A DNA stretch of 64,000 nucleotides from Catenulispora sp. MAP5-51 (GTDB taxonomy: Bacteria > Actinomycetota > Actinomycetes > Streptomycetales > Catenulisporaceae), in contig NZ_JBGCCH010000015.1 in assembly GCF_041261205.1 (NCBI RefSeq), positions 1-64,000 of the forward strand, written 5' to 3'. Under the pieces are notes generated by a model, which was not told the DNA's origin, did no database searches, and saw nothing but the letters and a program-made list of their open reading frames with translations. The position numbers and the translations under genes were made by a program. Shown one piece after another: positions 60,582-64,000 of this stretch. The stretch's first letter is position 1, and the number at the start of each line of letters is the position of its first letter.

Positions 60582-61825
60582 GCGCGCAGGACGATGTGCT
60601 GGCGGCCTTCGGGGAACCGCCGAGCTGGCCCCGGACGCAGGACGAGGCGGCCGGTGATGAGGCGAGCGGCGATGAGGCGACCGGCGATGGCGAGGTGGCG
60701 GTCGAGGAGCAGACCGACAACGGCCACGCTGAAGCCGACACAAGCGAGCAGCCGGCGGAAGACAACGGCGCCGGCGAGGTAACCGCAAACGAGCAGCCGG
60801 CGGAAGACAACGATCCCGGCGAGGTAGCCGAGGCAACCGCAAACGAGAAGTCGGCCGAAGACGACGGTGCCGGCAAGGTAGCCGAGGCAACCGCAAGCAA
60901 GCAGCCAGCAGAAGCCAGCGATGCCGACGCCCCAGCCGAACCACCCGCCGGCGCCCCCGAGTCCATCGCCCCGGCCCCGATCCCGACCGCAACCACCCAA
61001 ACCCCAGCCCTGGCCGAAGCCCCCACCCCCACCCAGCCCTACCTCGACCCCGCAGCCTTCTTCGCCCAGCTGCAAGCCGAGGCCGCGCCCAAGCCGAAGC
61101 CCCGCTGGCCGCGTCTCGTCCTGCGCTACGGCTCGGCGCTCGTCGTGGCGGGGGCCGTCGGGGCTGGGACCGCTTACGCCGTCACCATTCCCCGGCGTAC
61201 CGATGTGCCCTTCCTCGCCACGGCCAGCGATGGCCGCTACAGCTTCCTGAATGTCACGCATCCCGTGCCGCCGGCCGGGGAGCCCGCACCCGGGGCCGAC
61301 AGCAACCAGACTCAGACGCACTACGGCGATCTGCGTCAGTACCTTGTGCCCGCGCCGGTCGGTGTGGTGCCCAAGGAGAGCGGGTGGGAGGCTGTCGCGG
61401 ACTTTGAGAACTCGCTGTCCGGGAGCGATGTCTCCGGCCACCTCTACGACGCCGGCATCAGCCGCGTCGCGTGGCGCGGGTGGACCGCTCCCGATGGTCA
61501 GCACACGGTGGTCGAGCTGGTGCAGTTTCCCGACCACGAGGCTGCGTTCTCGGTGGCGAAGCTGCTGGACAACGCCGCGTTGGCGAAGGCCAGTCGGCCG
61601 GAGAGTGTCGTGCCGGAGCTGACGGTGCCGGGGTTCGGCGACGACACGTCCGCCGCCGTCATTCGCAGGTTCGACCAGGTGGTCGGGTTGCCGGGGCAGG
61701 TGGAGCGGCGGGTCGTGTTCCAGAGTGGGGATGTGGTCGCGATCGTCACGTCCACCGCTCCCGCCAAGGTCTCGGATACGCCGACCGTGCAGGTCGCGTT
61801 GTTGGAAGCCGGCATGCTGCGCTGA
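60578..61825 (+). CDS. Anchored DLR-type protein, paralogue 4, with acidic repeats
   Basis: A 415-residue protein. The N-terminal about 165 residues are a highly acidic tail with EQPAEDN-type repeats followed by a Pro/Thr segment. A membrane helix (about 190-210, VVAGAVGAGTAYAV) follows a basic KPKPRWPR stretch. The exported domain has THYGDLRQYLVPAP, VAWRGWTAPDGQHTVVELVQF and VPGFGDDT. It ends at a bidirectional terminator facing gatB. Confidence 0.65.
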   Translation: MSAQDDVLAAFGEPPSWPRTQDEAAGDEASGDEATGDGEVAVEEQTDNGHAEADTSEQPAEDNGAGEVTANEQPAEDNDPGEVAEATANEKSAEDDGAGKVAEATASKQPAEASDADAPAEPPAGAPESIAPAPIPTATTQTPALAEAPTPTQPYLDPAAFFAQLQAEAAPKPKPRWPRLVLRYGSALVVAGAVGAGTAYAVTIPRRTDVPFLATASDGRYSFLNVTHPVPPAGEPAPGADSNQTQTHYGDLRQYLVPAPVGVVPKESGWEAVADFENSLSGSDVSGHLYDAGISRVAWRGWTAPDGQHTVVELVQFPDHEAAFSVAKLLDNAALAKASRPESVVPELTVPGFGDDTSAAVIRRFDQVVGLPGQVERRVVFQSGDVVAIVTSTAPAKVSDTPTVQVALLEAGMLR

Positions 61826-61836
61826 GGGACAACGCG

Positions 61837-61875
61837 AAGCGGGGCCGCCCCCATTGTGTGGGAGCGGCCCCGCTT
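61837..61875. terminator. Bidirectional terminator before gatB
   Basis: AAGCGGGGCCGC and GCGGCCCCGCTT form a 12-bp stem with a 15-nt loop, between the convergent paralogue operon and gatB. Confidence 0.75.
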
Positions 61876-61895
61876 TCGCGTATCAGGACCGTGCG

Positions 61896-63401
61896 TCAGC
61901 CCGAGAGGCGTTCCAGCAGCAGCTCGCGGACGCGGGCGGCGTCCGCCTGGCCGCGGGTCGCCTTCATCACGGCGCCGATCAGTTGGCCGGCCGGGCCCTG
62001 GTTGCCGCCGCGGACCTTCTCGGCGGCGTCCGGGAACTTCGCGATGGCCTCGTCGATCGCCGTCAGGAGCGCGCCGTCGTCGCTGACGACCGCCAGGCCG
62101 CGCTTGGCCACGACCTGCTCCGGGGAGCCCTCGCCGGCCAGGACGCCCTCGATCACCTGGCGGGCCAGCTTGTCGTTGAGGGTGCCGGCGGTGGTGAGCG
62201 CGACCACCTCGGCGACCTGGGCCGGGGTGATCGGGAGGGCGGCCAGGTCGGTGCCGTCCTCGTTGGCGCGGCGGGCCAGCTCGCCCATCCACCACTTGCG
62301 GGCCTGGTCGGCCGCTGCGCCCAGGGAGACCGTCTCGACGATCAGGTCCACCGCGCCGGCGTTCAGGATCGACTGCATGTCGTGGTCGGTGACGCCCCAA
62401 TCGGCCTGCAGGCGGTTGCGGCGGGCGCCGGGGAGTTCCGGGAGGGTGCCGCGCAGTTCCTCGACCCAGGCGCGGGCCGGGGCCACCGGGACCAGGTCCG
62501 GCTCGGGGAAGTAGCGGTAGTCCTCCGCTTCCTCCTTCACCCGGCCCGGGGAGGTGGTGCCGTCGTTCTCGTGGAAGTGGCGGGTCTCCTGGATCACCGT
62601 GTCGCCGGCGTTCAGGACGGCGGCGTGGCGGCGGATCTCGAAGTTCACCGCGCGCTCGACCGAGCGCAGGGAGTTGACGTTCTTGGTCTCCGAGCGGGTG
62701 CCGAACTTCTCGCGGCCGATCGGGCGCAGCGAGACGTTGGCGTCGCAGCGCATCTGGCCCAGTTCCATGCGGGCCTCGGAGACGCCGAGCGCCTTGATGA
62801 GCTCGCGCAGTTCGGCGACGTAGGCCTTGGCCACTTCCGGGGCGTGCTCGCCGGTGCCGGTGATCGGCTTGGTGACGATCTCGATCAGCGGGATGCCGGC
62901 CCGGTTGTAGTCGACCAGCGAGTAGTCCGCGCCGTGGATGCGGCCGGTGGCGCCGCCCACGTGGGTCGACTTGCCGGTGTCCTCCTCCATGTGCGCGCGC
63001 TCGATCTCGATGCGCCAGGTCTTGCCCGCGGCCTCGACGTCCAGGTAGCCGCCGAAGGCGATCGGCTCGTCGTACTGCGACGTCTGGAAGTTCTTCGGCA
63101 TGTCCGGGTAGAAGTAGTTCTTCCGCGCGAAGCGGCACCACTCGGCGATCTCGCAGTTCAGCGCCAGGCCGATGCGGATGGCCGACTCGATCGCGGTGGC
63201 GTTGACCACCGGCAGCGAGCCGGGCAGGCCCAGACACGTCGGGCAGGTCTGGGTGTTCGGGTCGGCGCCGAAGCCGGTCGGGCAGCCGCAGAACATCTTG
63301 GTCGCGGTGCCCAGCTCGACGTGCACCTCCAGACCCATGACCGGGTCGTAGACGGCGAGCGCGTCCTCGTAGGAAGGCAGGTTCACAGTGCTCGTGCTCA
63401 T
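61896..63401 (-). CDS. gatB: Asp-tRNA(Asn)/Glu-tRNA(Gln) amidotransferase subunit B
   Basis: A 501-residue protein. [22 protein letters not shown] is the N-terminal cradle with CxC and CPTCLG zinc-type cysteines; [29 protein letters not shown] and [11 protein letters not shown] are strongly conserved GatB segments; the C-terminal YqeY-like tail binds tRNA. It phosphorylates Glu-tRNA-Gln and receives ammonia from GatA. The ATG at 63401 lies 1 nt after the small gene's stop. Confidence 0.97.
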   Translation of the reverse strand: MSTSTVNLPSYEDALAVYDPVMGLEVHVELGTATKMFCGCPTGFGADPNTQTCPTCLGLPGSLPVVNATAIESAIRIGLALNCEIAEWCRFARKNYFYPDMPKNFQTSQYDEPIAFGGYLDVEAAGKTWRIEIERAHMEEDTGKSTHVGGATGRIHGADYSLVDYNRAGIPLIEIVTKPITGTGEHAPEVAKAYVAELRELIKALGVSEARMELGQMRCDANVSLRPIGREKFGTRSETKNVNSLRSVERAVNFEIRRHAAVLNAGDTVIQETRHFHENDGTTSPGRVKEEAEDYRYFPEPDLVPVAPARAWVEELRGTLPELPGARRNRLQADWGVTDHDMQSILNAGAVDLIVETVSLGAAADQARKWWMGELARRANEDGTDLAALPITPAQVAEVVALTTAGTLNDKLARQVIEGVLAGEGSPEQVVAKRGLAVVSDDGALLTAIDEAIAKFPDAAEKVRGGNQGPAGQLIGAVMKATRGQADAARVRELLLERLSG

Positions 63402-63402
63402 A

Positions 63403-63642
63403 TCAGGATTCCGCCTTTCCGGCGCCGGAGGACTTGCGGGCCCGCAGAACCTTGAGCACGCCCACGGTCAGCGCCGCCACCGACACCGTGACGTCGGCGA
63501 TCGCGAGCTTGTCGCCCTTGGCGCGCGCGTCCTTGAAACGCCGCGCCAGGACCGGGGCCAGGGTCACGGAGCTGCCGACCGCGAACAGGGTGCCGAGGTT
63601 GCCGCGCGGCTTGACGCCGTTCTTGTCCTTCTTCTTGCTCAC
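63403..63642 (-). CDS. Small protein between gatA and gatB
   Basis: A 79-residue protein with a basic N-terminus ([13 protein letters not shown]), two short hydrophobic segments ([15 protein letters not shown] and [16 protein letters not shown]) and a basic tail. GGAGGTG lies 8 nt before the GTG at 63642, which overlaps the gatA stop by GTGA. The gene sits inside the amidotransferase operon with no spare sequence. Family not recognised. Confidence 0.65.
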   Translation of the reverse strand: MSKKKDKNGVKPRGNLGTLFAVGSSVTLAPVLARRFKDARAKGDKLAIADVTVSVAALTVGVLKVLRARKSSGAGKAES

Positions 63643-64000
63643 AGCGAGGGCACCTCCTCGATCAGCGGACGGCCCCACTTGGTGTTCATCGCGGCCTCGA
63701 CCGCGGCGCCGACCCGGTAGAGCCGGTCGTCGGCCATCGCCGGGGCGATGATCTGCAGGCCGACCGGAAGGCCGTCCTCGGGGGCCAGGCCCACCGGGAC
63801 CGACATGCCGGCGTTGCCCGCCAGGTTGGTCGGGATGGTGCACAGGTCGGCCAGGTACATCGCCATCGGGTCGTCGGCGCGCTCGCCGATCTTGAAGGCG
63901 GTGGTCGGGGTGGTCGGGGAGACCAGCACGTCCACGTCGGCGAAGGCGCGGTCGAAGTCGCGCATGATCAGCGTGCGGACCTGCTGCGCCGAGCCGTAGT
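63639..64000 (-). CDS. gatA: Glu-tRNA(Gln) amidotransferase subunit A, C-terminal part
   Basis: The 3' 120 codons of gatA, continuing beyond the window edge. [19 protein letters not shown] and [17 protein letters not shown], then [14 protein letters not shown] and [18 protein letters not shown], are conserved GatA C-terminal segments. The amidase Ser/Lys triad lies outside the window. It overlaps the small gene by GTGA. Confidence 0.95.
   Translation of the reverse strand, partial: YGSAQQVRTLIMRDFDRAFADVDVLVSPTTPTTAFKIGERADDPMAMYLADLCTIPTNLAGNAGMSVPVGLAPEDGLPVGLQIIAPAMADDRLYRVGAAVEAAMNTKWGRPLIEEVPSL

Noticed and set aside
1-64000. CRISPR arrays, insertion sequences, rRNA genes
   Set aside because: No regularly spaced repeats, transposase or integrase motifs, or rRNA sequence were seen.

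Overview
The window reads as a chromosomal segment of a high-GC, Gram-positive actinobacterium. The support for this is frequent GTG and TTG starts, many 4-bp ATGA/GTGA gene overlaps, genes that appear to be leaderless, Tat/Sec-secreted hydrolases with RICIN lectin domains, GatCAB plus gltX and tRNA-Gln, and an actinobacterial-type FxSxx-COOH peptide locus. A Catenulispora-like member of the order is plausible, but that is inference.

Layout. 0.2-7 kb: alpha/beta hydrolase and flavin monooxygenase divergent from a PadR regulator, a PPOX-family protein, an acyl-CoA dehydrogenase, and a two-gene monocarboxylate-type symporter operon (DUF3311 + SSS). 7-14.5 kb: DUF4239 and Pro-rich membrane proteins, a spermidine-synthase-like protein, a second acyl-CoA dehydrogenase, then a kinase/regulator pair followed by kynureninase. 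14.6-19.3 kb: M15 peptidase, a frameshifted DUF1906 gene, proline iminopeptidase, a methyltransferase and a PARG-like gene. 19.3-28.6 kb: two sugar modules, GH1 with TetR and a very long GH38 mannosidase with LacI. 28.7-34.1 kb: MazG-like, thioredoxin, LysR/YeiH pair, FAH-family hydrolase overlapping gltX.

34.2-37.2 kb holds tRNA-Gln and two identical tRNA-Glu genes on either side of a DUF1266 gene. Right after the second tRNA-Glu comes the most unusual part, 37.2-48.0 kb: a membrane TrkA-N/RyR protein, a SLOG-like protein, a 47-codon precursor peptide ending in FQSSV (fxsA), a radical SAM/SPASM maturase with an intact HEFQH motif (fxsB), two TIR-like proteins (the second is fxsC), and a 1288-residue MinD-TIR-NB-ARC-TPR protein (fxsT). 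fxsA/B/C/T match the known FxSxx-COOH cyclophane peptide system. The TrkA-N/RyR and SLOG pair and the extra TIR gene look like an extended, signalling or immunity-like version of it.

48-64 kb: alpha/beta hydrolase, LacI divergent from a GH18-RICIN and a RICIN-beta-helix secreted pair, an SDR, a cyclophilin, a Pth2-like protein and a zinc alcohol dehydrogenase. An overlapping operon of four paralogous anchored proteins sharing a DLRxxLLPxP motif follows. The gatA-small protein-gatB operon ends the window. gltX, tRNA-Gln, both tRNA-Glu and gatA/gatB together supply the indirect route to Gln-tRNA(Gln).

Two sequence-scale patterns recur. About ten genes have a TANNNT hexamer 6-7 nt before the start codon, as expected of leaderless transcripts. 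Short tandem duplications sit on or just after several stop codons.
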